Positions 12,476 to 24,600 of a DNA stretch of 64,000 nucleotides are shown piece by piece (positions within the stretch are counted from its first letter, which is position 1; every line of letters starts with the position of its first letter). The DNA lies in assembly GCA_021397835.1 (NCBI GenBank), contig JAJFZO010000344.1, forward strand, positions 3,906,001 through 3,970,000, read 5' to 3'. The translations under genes were made by a program, and so were the position numbers. The stretch is from Moringa oleifera (taxonomy: Eukaryota; Streptophyta; Magnoliopsida; Brassicales; Moringaceae). The notes below the pieces were generated by a model. That model made no database searches, had not been told where the DNA came from, and saw nothing but the letters and a program-made list of their open reading frames with translations.

Positions 12476-13711
12476 TATTTACAAATAAACATTAAGGTTG
12501 GTGTTACAAAATCACAAAAAAAGTATTTTTTTATACTAAATTTTATTGTTTCACAAAAATAAAATAAATTTTTTTAAAAATTAATTATTTTACATATTAT
12601 CACGTAAAATAAAATATTAATTTAATCTTAAAAAGTAGAGATGTATATACATGAAAATAAATCTATTATTAAGAATAGTAATTTAACCACTAATTTTGTG
12701 ACAAATTGATCATAAAGCTAATTGCCAGATTTGACATTAAAAAGTTCATTTACTTCAAAAATTCCAAATCATTAGTTTTCATATTTTTAGTCTGTGTGAG
12801 GTGTAAAGTTTAAACACTCCTCATTATACAAGCGATGTCTTTTTCTTTTTTTTTTTTGAATGGCACAGCGCATAGCATTATTTCATCACTCTCTCCCGTT
12901 TTTCTCTTTCTTCTTCCTCATGTTTCTCTCTTCTCCTTTTATCTTTCTTTGTCTTCGTCACCTTCACAGTGGGTTATTCTGCCTTCATTTTCTCTCTTTG
13001 AACTCAATTATTTAAATTTATTTTCTTTCACATATTTATTATTTTCAGCAAATTAAACAAAAAAAAAATCACTTTTTAAAAGGTGTGTAACATATTATGA
13101 CTTATGGTTTTTGACAATACAAATTTTTAAGCAATCTTTAAACAATGTTAACGGGTAATAAGGTGGGTCGAAACCGTTTGTGAGTGTTTATGAATTTTTT
13201 GGTTTTATATTTTTTTTAGGTTTTCTTTTTTGCAGCAATTGTCTTATTGGGTTTAGATGCATTATTTTTCTTATTCATTCGATGATTTGGTGAGGTGCGG
13301 GTACAAGTTCCACTTGAAAATCTTTTTTGATTTTGTTTTCATATTTACTTTTGCATAATGTTCGGGTTTTACATTGAACTCACATTGGATGAATGGTTAT
13401 AATGCTATTTCATGATGAAGCATCAGTTACAAATGCATTATGCAAATGCATGCTGCCTTCATGCATCATAACTTGGCTATTCTAGACATGTAATGGCTTA
13501 TCATATGCTAGTAAAGTATTATTATTGATGATAGTGATCTTTTATACATAAGAGTGGGTAATATATTTTATATTAATATTTATGAATAGTTAATTATAAA
13601 CTGGCATTTTCAGTGATAATAACTTATTATAATGTGAGACAATCACAATGTGATAAATTTTTATATTAACTTAATATTTACTATAATTACTAGTAAACTT
13701 TTGAATTTGAG
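12476..13711. other. AT-rich intergenic DNA with a CT-rich tract
   Basis: No gene is supported. At 12840-13030 there is a CT-rich tract resembling a plant 5' leader, and at about 13210-13240 a pyrimidine run ending TTTTTTGCAG that looks like a splice acceptor. No coding exon follows that I can recognise, so this may be a decayed gene start or chance. Confidence 0.4.
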
Positions 13712-14685
13712 TGTCACAACTTAGGCGTGGAGTACCTTGCCCCACGCTTGGACCATGACTTACCAATGTGAGTGGAGTACGTAGTTAAGGTAAAGGCATA
13801 TGTTGGCTTTGAAAGAAAATGCGAAAAATTTAGTGGGAAACTAAGCTTTTTACTCACGACGTGAGATACACTAATGAGTTAGGGTTGTCATGAAGCTGAA
13901 GAGCAGGCACATGAATAATCCTGTAAGTCCACTCAGGGAGAAAGCAGCAAAGATGACTTAAGTAAACACTGACCTTTAGTAGTGCAAAATAGCCCAATGA
14001 CAAAGACACAAGGAGGAATTCAGTGGCCAACTTTGGCATGGACGACGAGTCTAATAAGTAATAAACATCTGACAATCAAGGACATGATCATTCCTTCGAG
14101 AAAAGGCTGAAAGGTGGCTAAGAGAAAGAAAGAAATGCTTATATATGACTTAAATGGAGTCCTAAAGGGAAGGAACACTAACTATAGTACAAAAAAGAGC
14201 TACTTTAAAAAAAAAATTAAAAAAGTTCCTAAAGAAAAAGAGTCTTAGCGAGAGAAAGACCTTAATTAAATCTTCAAAAAAAAGTCCCAATTCGGATGAT
14301 GATCCTTGATTCAAGTTGACTGGCTAGGAGAGAATCTTTAAGATTAAGGGAACTAGAGGGAGTATTTGAGTAAGGCACTCCCATTAAATATTATAATTAG
14401 AGGGTTTGGATTCACTTGTAAATACATTGAGTAGTAAACAACTCAATTATTCTTTGAGAATAGAATAGCTTTGAGTCTTTAGGGTACTCTTGGTGAGACT
14501 CATTATAAAAAATTTTCTTTAACCTTAATAAAGGTTGAGAAATAGTTCTTATAAAACATTATTGCCTCAATTGCTTTTTCTTTGTTACATTTTTTTTTAT
14601 GGGCTATGTAGGAGGCTGGCTAGGTGGACGCATTTAATGCCATCATATTAGTGATTACACGAATCTAGCAATCAAAGGTGTGAGA
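13712..14685 (+). repeat. Left LTR of the gypsy element
   Basis: About 974 bases, TGTCACAAC at the start and TGTGAGA at the end. It aligns with 19360-20308 through blocks such as TAAGGTAAAGGCATAT, the CACAAGG region and the closing CTAGGTGGACGCA region. TATTATAATTAGAGGG near 14391 corresponds to TATTATAAATAGAGGG in the right LTR, a likely TATA box. Confidence 0.8.
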
Positions 14686-14688
14686 AGT

Positions 14689-14706
14689 TGGTATCAAAGC
14701 ATGATT
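14689..14706 (+). other. Primer-binding site for initiator Met tRNA
   Basis: TGGTATCAAAGC lies 3 bases after the left LTR. The standard plant site starts TGGTATCAGAGC, so one mismatch is present. This confirms the orientation and the LTR edge. Confidence 0.75.
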
Positions 14707-15269
14707 TTGATTATCATATTCTCTCAAACTCATTGTGGATCACATTAGTTTAAAAGCTTTATGGTTGACAGGAGCGAACCAATGTACGAGCATGTTGCTC
14801 AATTAAAAAAAAAAATCATTAGTTCTTTGTTAGAGGGATCAAGAAACACATTACTTAAGTTGACGGAGGCAGCCACATAGCACTAGTCCTTACTGGAAGA
14901 GGACATCGTAGCCCTTAAAGAGATTGTAAGGAGTCTTGCAATCACAATAAATTGTATATTTATAAGGAGATTGCAATCATAATAGAAAAAAAAGTGGTAT
15001 ACTAAATTTAGTAACCCTTAGAGCTCATCCATTTGAAGGAATAAGTGGAAAAGTGCGGTTTAAAAGGGTTGATTCTCATCCAATAAAGTACATAGAGCCC
15101 ACAACTATCCTCTCGAAGAAAAATTATCGGTGCTAATAAGAGAGGATTCGCTTAAAGAAGATGGAGAAGAGGTCCTAATTTAGGTGAACCTGATTTATTT
15201 GTTGAACATGATTACACCCAAAAACTTATAAAAAGAATTGATCTATGTATTGATAATGATAAATAGAAG

Positions 15270-15658
15270 GGATGTAATGGTTATTTTGGATACAAGAGCT
15301 ACTAATAATTTTTTATAGAAATAAAGTGGGAAAGCTTAGGCTTAAGCTTTCTATAACCTTAATGATGTTCAAAGTTATGAATGTAAAGGTAAGGGTAATA
15401 TGTGGAGTTATCACTATAACGCTCGAGGTAGGCGATTCAAAAGGTAAGTCTAATTTTATTAGATGATTTTGATTTGATTTTAGGTTTGAAGTTTTTCAAA
15501 CAAGCTAAAGCATCAGTGATGCCTTACTTAGGTAGATTACCCGTGGTGGATGAACATGTCTCAAGTTTCGTCAAAACCAAATCAATGGGTGAGTTATCAA
15601 TAGACAAGAAACAAATTAGGCTGCAATCTATGAAGCAATTTAAGTTGGAACTATAAAA
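15270..15658 (+). pseudogene. Retroelement aspartic protease remnant
   Basis: Reads VMVILDTRATNNFL, then (after shifts) AERLGLKLSI and, at 15474-15656, LGLKFFKQAKASVMPYLGRL, which matches the protease fold and protease-RT linker of Ty3/gypsy polyproteins. The catalytic DTG is DTR here and the frame is stopped, so it is inactive. Confidence 0.75.
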
Positions 15659-16099
15659 GGATAAAGTGATGATGGTGGCAGCATTATTTGATATAAAACC
15701 TAATTAAGTTATGAAGGTACTTGACGATGTTACTCAAGTGTTAAAGGAAATTCAATAACACCATGACATTGGAGGATTTTTTATCACAAAATATAATTGC
15801 TTCTTGGGCTAAATCCCTTAACTAAGCACTATATTAAGTGCCTTTTTGAAACTAGTGGAATTATAAAAGTAGTTGTATGAGTTGTTGAAAGTGTGTTTCA
15901 CCTAGTCGTTCAAGGCCCCTTATAGCACACATATGTTATTCCACTGAAAGTAAGATAGCTTGTTAAGAATATGCCTCAATTATCCCATATTGAATAAGGT
16001 TACAGTAAAGAACAAATATTCGATATCAAATGTTATTGACCTATTCAATCAACTATTAAGAACTAAATATCTTATAAAACTTGTAGTTGGATTACTGAT

Positions 16100-16470
16100 A
16101 AGTTAGAATAATTAAGAGGGATGAGATAAAAACCACATGTATCACTAGATATGACTCTTATGAGTTTCCAGTTATGCCACTTAAGCTAACCAACGCGCTT
16201 CTTACTTTTTGCAATCTCATGAAAATTACGTATTATTTAAGTTTCTAGATAAATTTATAATGATTTTGATGATATTATGGTCTCTAATGAGACTTTTTAG
16301 AACCACGTACGTAAACCATTTAAGGTAAGTTTTGAGAGTGTCAATTGTACATCAAAAAGGTGAAATGCAAGTTCTATAAACTCTTTTTAAGACACTCATT
16401 CAGGAACGAATAAAAGGTGGACAAGACAAAAGTGAGAGTCATTATTGAATGGTTATTGCTTTTAAAAATG
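16100..16470 (+). pseudogene. Retroelement reverse transcriptase palm remnant
   Basis: Contains KTTCITRYDSYEFPVMPLKL and a Phe-Asp-Asp-Ile box in place of YLDDI, each with family spacing. Stops and frameshifts interrupt it. Confidence 0.75.
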
Positions 16471-16479
16471 ACAGAGTTA

Positions 16480-19370
16480 CAATCATTCTTATGACTTACT
16501 AACTACTATAAATGTTTTATTAAAGGATATTCGAGCAAAATCAATCCTTTGATAAACTTATTAAAGAAAGATAACCCATGAGTATAGATAAAAAAGTGTG
16601 ATCAAGCTTTTAAATGGATTAATACTGGCAGTACTCTTAGAATCCAATGTTTTTCTTATCAAATTTTCATGAGTCATTCAAGATAGTCATGAATACCTTT
16701 GATCGAACTATTAAAAGAGGGTTGTTACTAAATGACCACTTACTGACATGTGAGAGTTGAAAACTTAAAGATTCTGAATAGTATTATCTAATACATGAGA
16801 AAAAAAATGATAGTAATGTAACTTGCTTAGGACAAAAATTAAGTAATAATAAATAACATTGCTAACACCTATTTTTGGTTATAGAAAAAGTTATCCCCAG
16901 AATAAGTAAGATGATACGAGTTCCCTGTAGAAGTTAATTTCGAGTAGGATCACAAACCAAGCAAACACAATATAGTCACTGATGAGTTAAGTTGAAAGGA
17001 AATGCAAACCTATGTGGCTACTCTAACGAGTGTCGAAAGCAATTTTTTTTAGCCACTTAAGTTAGCAGTGAGGGGTGATATCAACTAAGCTTGACTCATG
17101 TGGAAAGTAAGTAAGGGCTTAATCCAAAGGTATTGGGTCAAAGATGAGTTATTATATTCTTGAAGAAATACATTATTTGTGCTTAAGATTGATAGGCTTT
17201 AGAAACAATTATTGAGAGAAACACATGACCTATAGCGGGCAAGTCATCGAACATCAAAAGGATGCTTGCGTTGCTATTAAAATTCTATTACCGGTCAAAG
17301 ATGATGAATGAAGTTAAGGCCTATGTTTACACATTCTTAGTATGCTAATAGGATAAGATAAATAGAAGGAAAGAGGTAGGCTTACCCCAACCTCTATCCA
17401 TTTCAAAGCATTATGAGAGTTGGTGTCGATAAATTTTATCGTAGGCTTCTCAAAGGTAAAGAAACTATTTACTCTTATAGTAATTATTAATAGGTTCTCA
17501 AGAAAGATGCTATATTAGGGCTTGTAAACTATTATAGGTGGTTTATTAAAGGATATTCGAGCAAAACCAATCCATTAACAGACTTGCTAAAGAAAGATGG
17601 CCCATGGGTATGGATAAAAGCATATGACCAAGCTTTTAAGAGACTAAAATAAGCAGTAGCCTTAAAACTAACGCCATCTTTACTAAATTTTGATAAACCC
17701 CTTTAGGTAGTAATGGATGCCTTTGATCGAGCAATCAAAGGGATGGGTGTTGGTGTAAAATGACCCCTTGGTGGCATTTGAAAGTTGAAAACTCAAAGAT
17801 AATTAACAACCCATGAAAAGGAAATGATGATTTTCTTTTATTGCCTAAAATATGGCAACACTACTTGCTTGAGACAAAATTTAAGATAATAATGAATGAT
17901 GTTGCTAACCCTTAATTTTGCTTGCAAACAAAGTTGTCCCTAAAACAACCAACGTAGAAAAAGTTCTTTGTAGAGTTTAATCTTGTGTAGGAGCATAAAC
18001 CAAGCAAATAGAATATGATCTTGATGCATTAAGTTATAAAAAAGTGCAAAACTATGTGGTTGCGCTGACAAGTATCTAAAGTGATTTTCTTGAGCAACTT
18101 AAGTTGATAGTAAGACAAGACATTGAATATGCTTGACTCATGTGTGAGGTGATTAAGGGCTTGATTCGAAAGCATTAGATCAAAGATGGATTATTATATG
18201 CTCGAGGAGGTAGACTATTCATGCTTAAGACTAATTAGCTTCAAAAATAGCTGTTGAGGAAAACACATGACTTATAAAGGTTGAGTTACCTGAGCATCAA
18301 GATAATGCTCACGTTACTATCAAGATCCTACTATTAGCAAAAAATGAGGGATGATATTCAGGTTTATGTTCACATATACTTAGTGTGTCAATAAGATAAG
18401 AAAGATATGAAAAAAAAAATTTGGCTTACTCCAAACTTTACCTATTCTGGAGCACTTATGGGAGTCAATGTTTGTGAATTTTATCGTGGGCTTTTTAAAG
18501 GTAAAAAGACTATTCCTTATCATGGTAATTAATCGATGGATTCTTGATCAATATATGCTATCATAGGACTTTCAAACTATTATATGTGATTTATTAAAGG
18601 ATATTTGAGCAAGGCTAATCCTTTGCCAAACTTGTTTAAGAAAGATAGCTCGTGGGTACATATAATAAAGTGTGACCAAGCTTTTGAAAGAGTGAAACAA
18701 GCAATAGCATTAGAACAAATGCTTCCTTTACTGAATTTTGATGAGTTATTCAATGTAGTCACGAATATCTTTAATCAACCAATCGATGAGTGTTGATGCA
18801 AAATAGCCACCTATTGGCATTTAAGAGTTGGAAACTCAAAGACATTTAATAATGTTATTCGACCTATAAGAAGGAAATAACGGTTGTTATCCATTGCCTA
18901 GAGATATAGTAACACTACTTATTTAGGATAAAATTTAAGTCAATAATGAATTGTGTTACAAACACTTATTTTTACTAGTAGAAAAAGTTGTTCTCGAAAC
19001 AAGCAAGATGGCTTTAGTTTCTTGTAAATTTTGATTTTGTTTGGAAGTATAAACCAAGCAAACAAAATGTGGTTACTAATGCATTAAACTGCAAGAAAAT
19101 ACAAACTTATGTGGCTACTTTAATGGGTATTTAGAGTAATTTCCTCAAGCAAACTAAGCAAGTAACAACAGAGGTACCAAATATACTCGACTCATGCGAG
19201 AAGTGAATGAGGGCTTGATCCGAAGGGATTTGATCAAAGATGAATTATTGTATACTTGAGGGGATAGATTGTTCATGCCTAAGATTGATGGGCTTTAAAA
19301 ATAGTTGTTAAAGAAAACGCATGATTTATAGTGGGTGGGTCACCCAAGCTTTGGGAGGATGCTCATACCA
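16480..19370 (+). repeat. Three tandem copies of the gypsy RT-thumb/RNaseH/integrase segment
   Basis: The same motif (FIKGYS then NPL..L.KKD) occurs at 16516, 17542 and 18590, giving periods of 1026 and 1048 bases. Each copy then passes through RNase H (LLNFDKPF..V.DAFDRAI in copy 2), the integrase zinc-finger region (H.L..GH...H or a degenerate form) and, in copies 1 and 2, the start of the integrase core (FIVGFSKVKK..T). Copies 1 and 2 run from the integrase sequence INRFS directly back into the RT sequence LGL.NYYR, at the same junction. Copy 3 ends in the zinc-finger region and meets the right LTR. The three copies are well diverged. Confidence 0.8.
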
Positions 19371-20308
19371 AAATATACTAGCGTGAATGAAGCATGCAAG
19401 TAAGGTAAAGGCATATATTGGCTATTGAAGCAAATATGAGAGACTTGATGGGAAACCAACCTACCCATGATGGCAAGATACATTCAATAAGTTATGAATG
19501 TCGTAAGGCTAATGAAGGAGCATACAAACAACCCTATAAGCCCATTCAAAGGTAAAGCAACAAATATGACTGAAGCAAGCACCAATCCCTGATAGTGCTA
19601 AAAAGCCTCATGACAGGGACACAAGGCAAAATTCGATGGTCAAACTTGGAATGGATAGTGAGTCCAACTAGCAGGAAATATCTTAGAATCAAAGGCATGG
19701 TCATTCTCTCGAGGAAAGACTGAGAGATGATTAAGAGAAGGAAAAAGATACTTACATGTGACTTGGAATAGTCTTAGTAGGAGAGGCCACTGACTAAAGT
19801 CTAAAAAAGGATCTACTTATTTAGAAAAAGAGTCCTTGCAAGAGAAGAGGTTTAACTCAACCTTTAAAGAAGAACCCTGACTTAGTCTTCAAAAGAGAGT
19901 CCCAATTTGGATGGTGATCTGCATGATCCAAGTTAATTGAGCAAAAGAGAATCCTTCAGATTGTGAAAATTAAAGGGAGTGTTTAAGTAAGACATTTCCA
20001 TTGAATATTATAAATAGAGGGCTTAGGTTTGTTGTGTTTATAATTGAGTAGTAAACAATTCAATTGTATTGGGAATAAAATAACTTCGAGTCTTTGGGCT
20101 ATTGTAATAGCTAGATTTCTTTTATCCTTAATAAAGGTTAAGAAAGAATTCTCGTAAACACTATTATCTTGGTTGCTTTGCTTTATTAACCTCTTCTTTG
20201 TCTTACTATTGTGATTTATTGTGGGCTACCTAGGAGATTTGGCTAGGTAAACGCACTTAGCAACATTACATTAGTGGTTGCACCGATTTAACAATCGAAT
20301 GTGTGACA
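19360..20308 (+). repeat. Right LTR of the gypsy element
   Basis: Aligns with the left LTR from about TAAGGTAAAGGCATATATTGG to TGTGACA. Its first part, matching the left LTR's first 50 bases, is poorly conserved. TATTATAAATAGAGGG at about 20005-20020 is a probable TATA box. Confidence 0.75.
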
Positions 20309-21224
20309 GTTATTATAGTATCATCATATATTGTCTATTTTAATAGTGAATTATTACTTTAGAAATTGCATACATTATCATAAAGGCAACATCATTTTAA
20401 AGACTACCACTGTGTTAATAAGAAGTGTATTGCAGTTGTATAATTCATAAAAATGACCATTCATAATTACACGTTTTTAAACTTTAAAAAAGCACAATTT
20501 TGAATAATAATCTTGTATGTGTACAAGTCAATGACTGCAATCATTTGACATGTTCGAATTTGCAATTTGTTAAATTCAAAACATCATCAACTACTACAAA
20601 CTTTTCTTTGACTTATGATAGTGCTATAATGACTTAAACCTAAAAAATAATGCCTTGTTATTACTTGTTGGCATATCAAATATATTGTCAAATTCATTGC
20701 TAAATGGATAATGCATATTAGTCACTATTTAACTTACAATTAACCTAAAATTGTAAGACATTGATATCATTCAACTTTGAATGAGACTTCAAAATTCATT
20801 TAGTGTTTATTACTTATACAAATTTCAAAATTCAATATTATACTCATATTGCTAACAAAATCACATTTATACATGTACATTATCAATAGTGCATTTTAAA
20901 ATATATATTCAAATTATGTACCATAAACAAGTAATCCTTTTCAACAATCACATAATGACTACAAACCAAAAATGAAACCAAAGGTACATTTAAATATAGT
21001 CTTTAGTTATATAAATTTTTAATGCTATTAATTGTCAGATCCATTTATGACACATTCATTAAAAGTCAAATATAAAGCTTTCATAATTAACTTTATGAAC
21101 TCAATACAAAGCACTTTATAATTTTTTTAAAAAAAATTTTAAGAAAATTCAAACAATCAGTTATACATGAACAGTCACACACAAAACTAAACTAAATAAA
21201 ATACTCATTCATTCATTATATTTG
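20309..21224. other. AT-rich intergenic DNA
   Basis: No gene, RNA or transposon signature was found in this stretch. Confidence 0.6.
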
Positions 21225-21227
21225 TTA

Positions 21228-21440
21228 ATATGTCAATAAATCGCTATGCGTAATTAATATGTCAATCTGTTTATTTAATAAGTCAGTATACTTGTTTAAT
21301 AAGTCATTATACCTATCTAATAAGTCAATATGTTTGTATAATGAGTTAATATACTTGATTAATATATTATTATGCATGTCCAATAAGCCATTATGTTTGT
21401 TTAATAAATTAGTATGTCTATTTAATAAGTTACTATGCAT
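21228..21440. repeat. 21-bp minisatellite, about 9-10 degenerate copies
   Basis: Successive copies of a unit near TTTAATAAGTCATTATACTTG follow one another at 21-base spacing. Because the period is divisible by three, open frames form on both strands (a heptad-like LLNKHxD pattern on the minus strand) but these are by-products, with no start context or other gene evidence. Confidence 0.8.
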
Positions 21441-23232
21441 CACTAGTTACTTTACTACGATCAACTACCAAGTAACGATATTAGACAAAATACTTGCTGA
21501 AATAAATCATGTAGAATATAATTGCAATAATAAAGAATCATATAAATGTTTAAATTCAGTAAAAAAAATCAATAATTCATACTGAAGTGAAATTAATCTA
21601 GAAAAGCGACTAAACTGTGGTATCAATGATTGATAGTAAAATTAATAAAATTTAGTTCAATACCGATAAATAAAAGAATTAACATAGAATTTTAAGAAAT
21701 TGTGAATTATATATAAATATTACTTCATAAGCATTAACAATTTTCACAAACAACTTTTATTATTTTGGATCTTAGTTTTTGTTTAGGTGAGAATCAAAAG
21801 ACTAATGAGTTTGAAAGTCAACATTAAAAATTAAAAAGTTTTACAAATAATTTTTTGATTTATTTTTCCTCTTAACTTTTTTTTACCTTAGGCATTAAAT
21901 GAGTTTATAAGCTAACACGGAAGAGTTTGAAAGAAAAAATAATTATGGCTTGTCAAACACAAGCATACATATATATAAATCACAAGAGCATAAAATGAGG
22001 CAGCAAATCAACAAAAAATAAAGAATAAAATATTACAAATTAAGATAAAGATATAAATCAAGATAATTACTAATATGACATTTTTTTAAGTTTCTAATTC
22101 ATTAATATTTTTCTTATTTTTATTAAACAATCTTAAGTTATTCTTATTTTACTATTTAATTACTCTTTATTTGTTGACAAATTATTAAATTGTTACATCC
22201 TGAATTCTTTTTTCACATGTTAAATTCTTCTAAAGAAAAGCGAAAAACTAGAAAATATTTTGTTCAAAATCCCAACAATTACCCGATGCTTTAGATCATA
22301 CACAAAAAAATAATAATAATAAATACAAATTAATAATTTTTTTTCCTTTTTCTTTTTGGTCTTTCAAAAGAATAGAGAAAACGACTTTTAAAAAAAATTG
22401 TTGTCACCATTATTAAAGATGACAAGGAACTAAAAACATGTTGTTGTAAGAAAAAATTAATCAACACTTTCATATCAGTGTCTTAATGTCATTTTTTAAC
22501 ACTATAAATAGTATTTTGAAAATAAAATATGTGAACATCAAACTTAAACGCTCTATCAATAGTGAACTTATACTTATTTCGAATTATTCAAGTTAAATGA
22601 AATGAGTTACAATAAGTGTTCAAAATATACGGATTTCTATTACCATTTATTAATTTTAGCCTATATTAGCTATGGATGATTAAAAATATAATTTTTAGAC
22701 TACACATTCTTTGTTAACGTTTCTAATGGTCAATACAAACATGAAACAGAGATATAAAACCGTTACAAGAGAGGTAAAAGCCTTAACGACAAAGGGGGAA
22801 ACATTCATAAAGGACTCATGAAGAAAAAGCTTGGGTCTTAGGTTTCACTAGTAAAAAACAAAGTTTTTGAAAAGAAGAAGCTTGAGATGAGAAACGAAGA
22901 TAAAAATTGAAGTTTTAACTTCATTTATTGATACCTCAATTTTTAATATATATGTATGTATATATATAGAATAAATATTAACAATGTAACAATTGATTAA
23001 GATGAGCAAATATGATGTTTTTCAATTATGCTTTTATTTCTCTCACTAATATAAAAAATTACAAAAATAACCATTTTGTTTGAAAAATTAATATATATTA
23101 TAATTAAATGAAAAGATAATAATTCAACAAACATAAACACTTAAAAAAGTCATTAAGATATACATATCAAAATTGAATTAAAGATTAACTCAATGAAATG
23201 AAATTTAACATGAATGAAACCATAGTAATTCT
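21441..23232. other. AT-rich intergenic DNA
   Basis: Low-complexity, stop-rich sequence on both strands. A slightly less AT-rich patch at about 22740-22900 has purine-rich runs but no coding signal. Confidence 0.6.
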
Positions 23233-23233
23233 A

Positions 23234-23726
23234 ATATTTTTTGTCTAATTAGAGATGTTTCTAGCATTGTTTCTCATGTTACATTATTTAAGTAGACTAA
23301 ATAATTTTAATATTAAATTAATTAAAATATTAAATAAAGATCATTTAAAATCCTAAATAATACTTCGTTCCTAATATGTGTTCAAAACATCTCTAAATAT
23401 TTTTTGTCTAATTAGAGATGTTTCTAGCATTGTTTCTCATGTTACATTATTTAAGTAGACTAAATAATTTTAATATTAAATTAATTAAAATATTAAATAA
23501 AGATCATTTAAAATCCTAAATAATACTTCGTTCCTAATATGTGTTCAAAACATCTCTAAATATTTTTTGTCTAATTAGAGATGTTTCTAGCATTGTTTCT
23601 CATGTTACATTATTTAAGTAGACTAAATAATTTTAATATTAAATTAATTAAAATATTAAATAAAGATCATTTAAAATCCTAAATAATACTTCGTTCCTAA
23701 TATATGTTCAAAACATCTCTAAATAT
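23234..23726. repeat. Tandem array of three 163-bp MITE-like units
   Basis: The segment starting TTGTCTAATTAGAGATG occurs at 23241, 23404 and 23567, an exact 163-base period; units 1 and 2 look identical and unit 3 differs at about one or two bases near its end. Inside each unit TTAGAGATGTTT is repeated in inverse as AAACATCTCTAA about 145 bases later, so each unit looks like a small terminal-inverted-repeat element. The centre is a further AT palindrome (TTTAATATTAAATTAATTAA). Confidence 0.9.
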
Positions 23727-23784
23727 ATCCTAATTAATGAAAAATAATCAAATTGAATTTTGAGTCAAATTACTATAAGAAAAT

Positions 23785-24130
23785 TAAGCATATTTTTGTT
23801 GTTAAAGTATCTACAAAATAGCTCGAATAAATTTTACACTTTATTTCAAGTTAATATTTTAATTTAGAATAATTTTTTATTTTTAAATTATTTATTATAA
23901 ATTTTTTAATTTTTTACAGTATATATATTTTTTAGAAAATATTCTTGATATTCAAAAAATCTAAATTTTTTTTTGTAGTAGTTTGAATATTTCTTTACAT
24001 CTATAAAAAAATTTATATCAAAATTTATTATACAAAATTCTTTATTTGAATATTTTAATTTTTAAATTATTTAACAATGTTCAATTTAATTATTTTGATA
24101 ATATCTAATTTGATTATTTTTTATTAATTA
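23785..24130. mobile_element. AT-rich dispersed repeat, family B copy 1
   Basis: Shares ordered blocks with copies at 40130-40640, 43790-44240, 56730-57110 and 58475-59000: a block like AATAAATTTTACACTTTATTT, then ATACTCAAAAAATCTAAAATTTTTT, then a TTAATCAAAATTCATTATAAAATTTC-like block and TAATTTGAATATCTCTAATTTTT. Noncoding; probably a nonautonomous element. Confidence 0.45.
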
Positions 24131-24249
24131 AAAGTTATTTAAAGACGCTTTAAAATTCAATATAAAAATTAAAAGATGAAATATTATTTAAAATTTTTTA
24201 AAAAATCTATCTTAAAATATTTTCTGATTCTATTTAACTAAGTTCATAA

Positions 24250-24600
24250 ATTTTAAAGTCATTTGTAATAATTTTAAACCATTCTATTATTTTCAACTGT
24301 GGCCTAACCATTTTCATGCTTTGAGCTACAATCCTGAAAAGCAGGGGTGTACATGCTGAACAATGGTCCAAGAACTGGGACCTGGATTTGATGATAGACA
24401 GTTGGTGTCATATGGAAGCAGACGTCTTAATATTGTATGGATTATGTTTTGGCCCTTCCTTATCCATGAAATCTCAAGTGAGAAATAGAGACACAGATTT
24501 TCTAGACCAAACAAATAAACCGAACTCTCCCGTAAAAGCAGAAAGCACACACACACTCACTCTCGGAGACTAACAGAGCTGACAAAACTTCGCTACAGGG
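24250..24600 (+). promoter_or_regulatory. Promoter and 5' leader of the cyclophilin gene
   Basis: AT-rich DNA gives way to mixed-composition sequence at about 24300. A CA/CT-rich leader (AGCACACACACACTCACTCTC, about 24543-24564) lies directly upstream of the ATG. No confident TATA box. Confidence 0.35.

Larger units (their letters stand above)
13712..20308 (+). mobile_element. Degenerate Ty3/gypsy LTR retrotransposon
   Basis: The element is bounded by two diverged, directly repeated LTRs and begins TGTCACA and ends TGTGACA, a proper inverted terminal pair. A primer-binding site (TGGTATCAAAGC, 14689-14700) complementary to initiator Met tRNA follows the left LTR. Internal remnants in order are gag traces, aspartic protease (LDTRATNNF at about 15285-15313, the active DTGA altered to DTRA), the protease-RT linker, RT (TRYDSYEFPVMP near 16150; FDDI near 16270), RNase H and the integrase zinc-finger region. 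The RT/RNaseH/integrase segment occurs three times. The protease-linker sequence (LGLKFFKQAKASVMPYLG) resembles Galadriel-type chromoviruses, a tentative clade call. All frames are broken; no integrase catalytic core is seen. No matching target-site duplication is visible. Confidence 0.85.

Noticed and set aside
12835..13060. CT-rich open frame of 73 codons
   Set aside because: Composition-driven; at most a decayed leader, with no downstream coding exon.
21259..21585. 108-codon frame and the opposite 72-codon frame over the minisatellite
   Set aside because: Caused by the 21-bp period keeping frame; no gene evidence.
24326..24573. Open frames on both strands just upstream of the cyclophilin
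   Set aside because: They lie in the promoter/leader and have no recognisable content.
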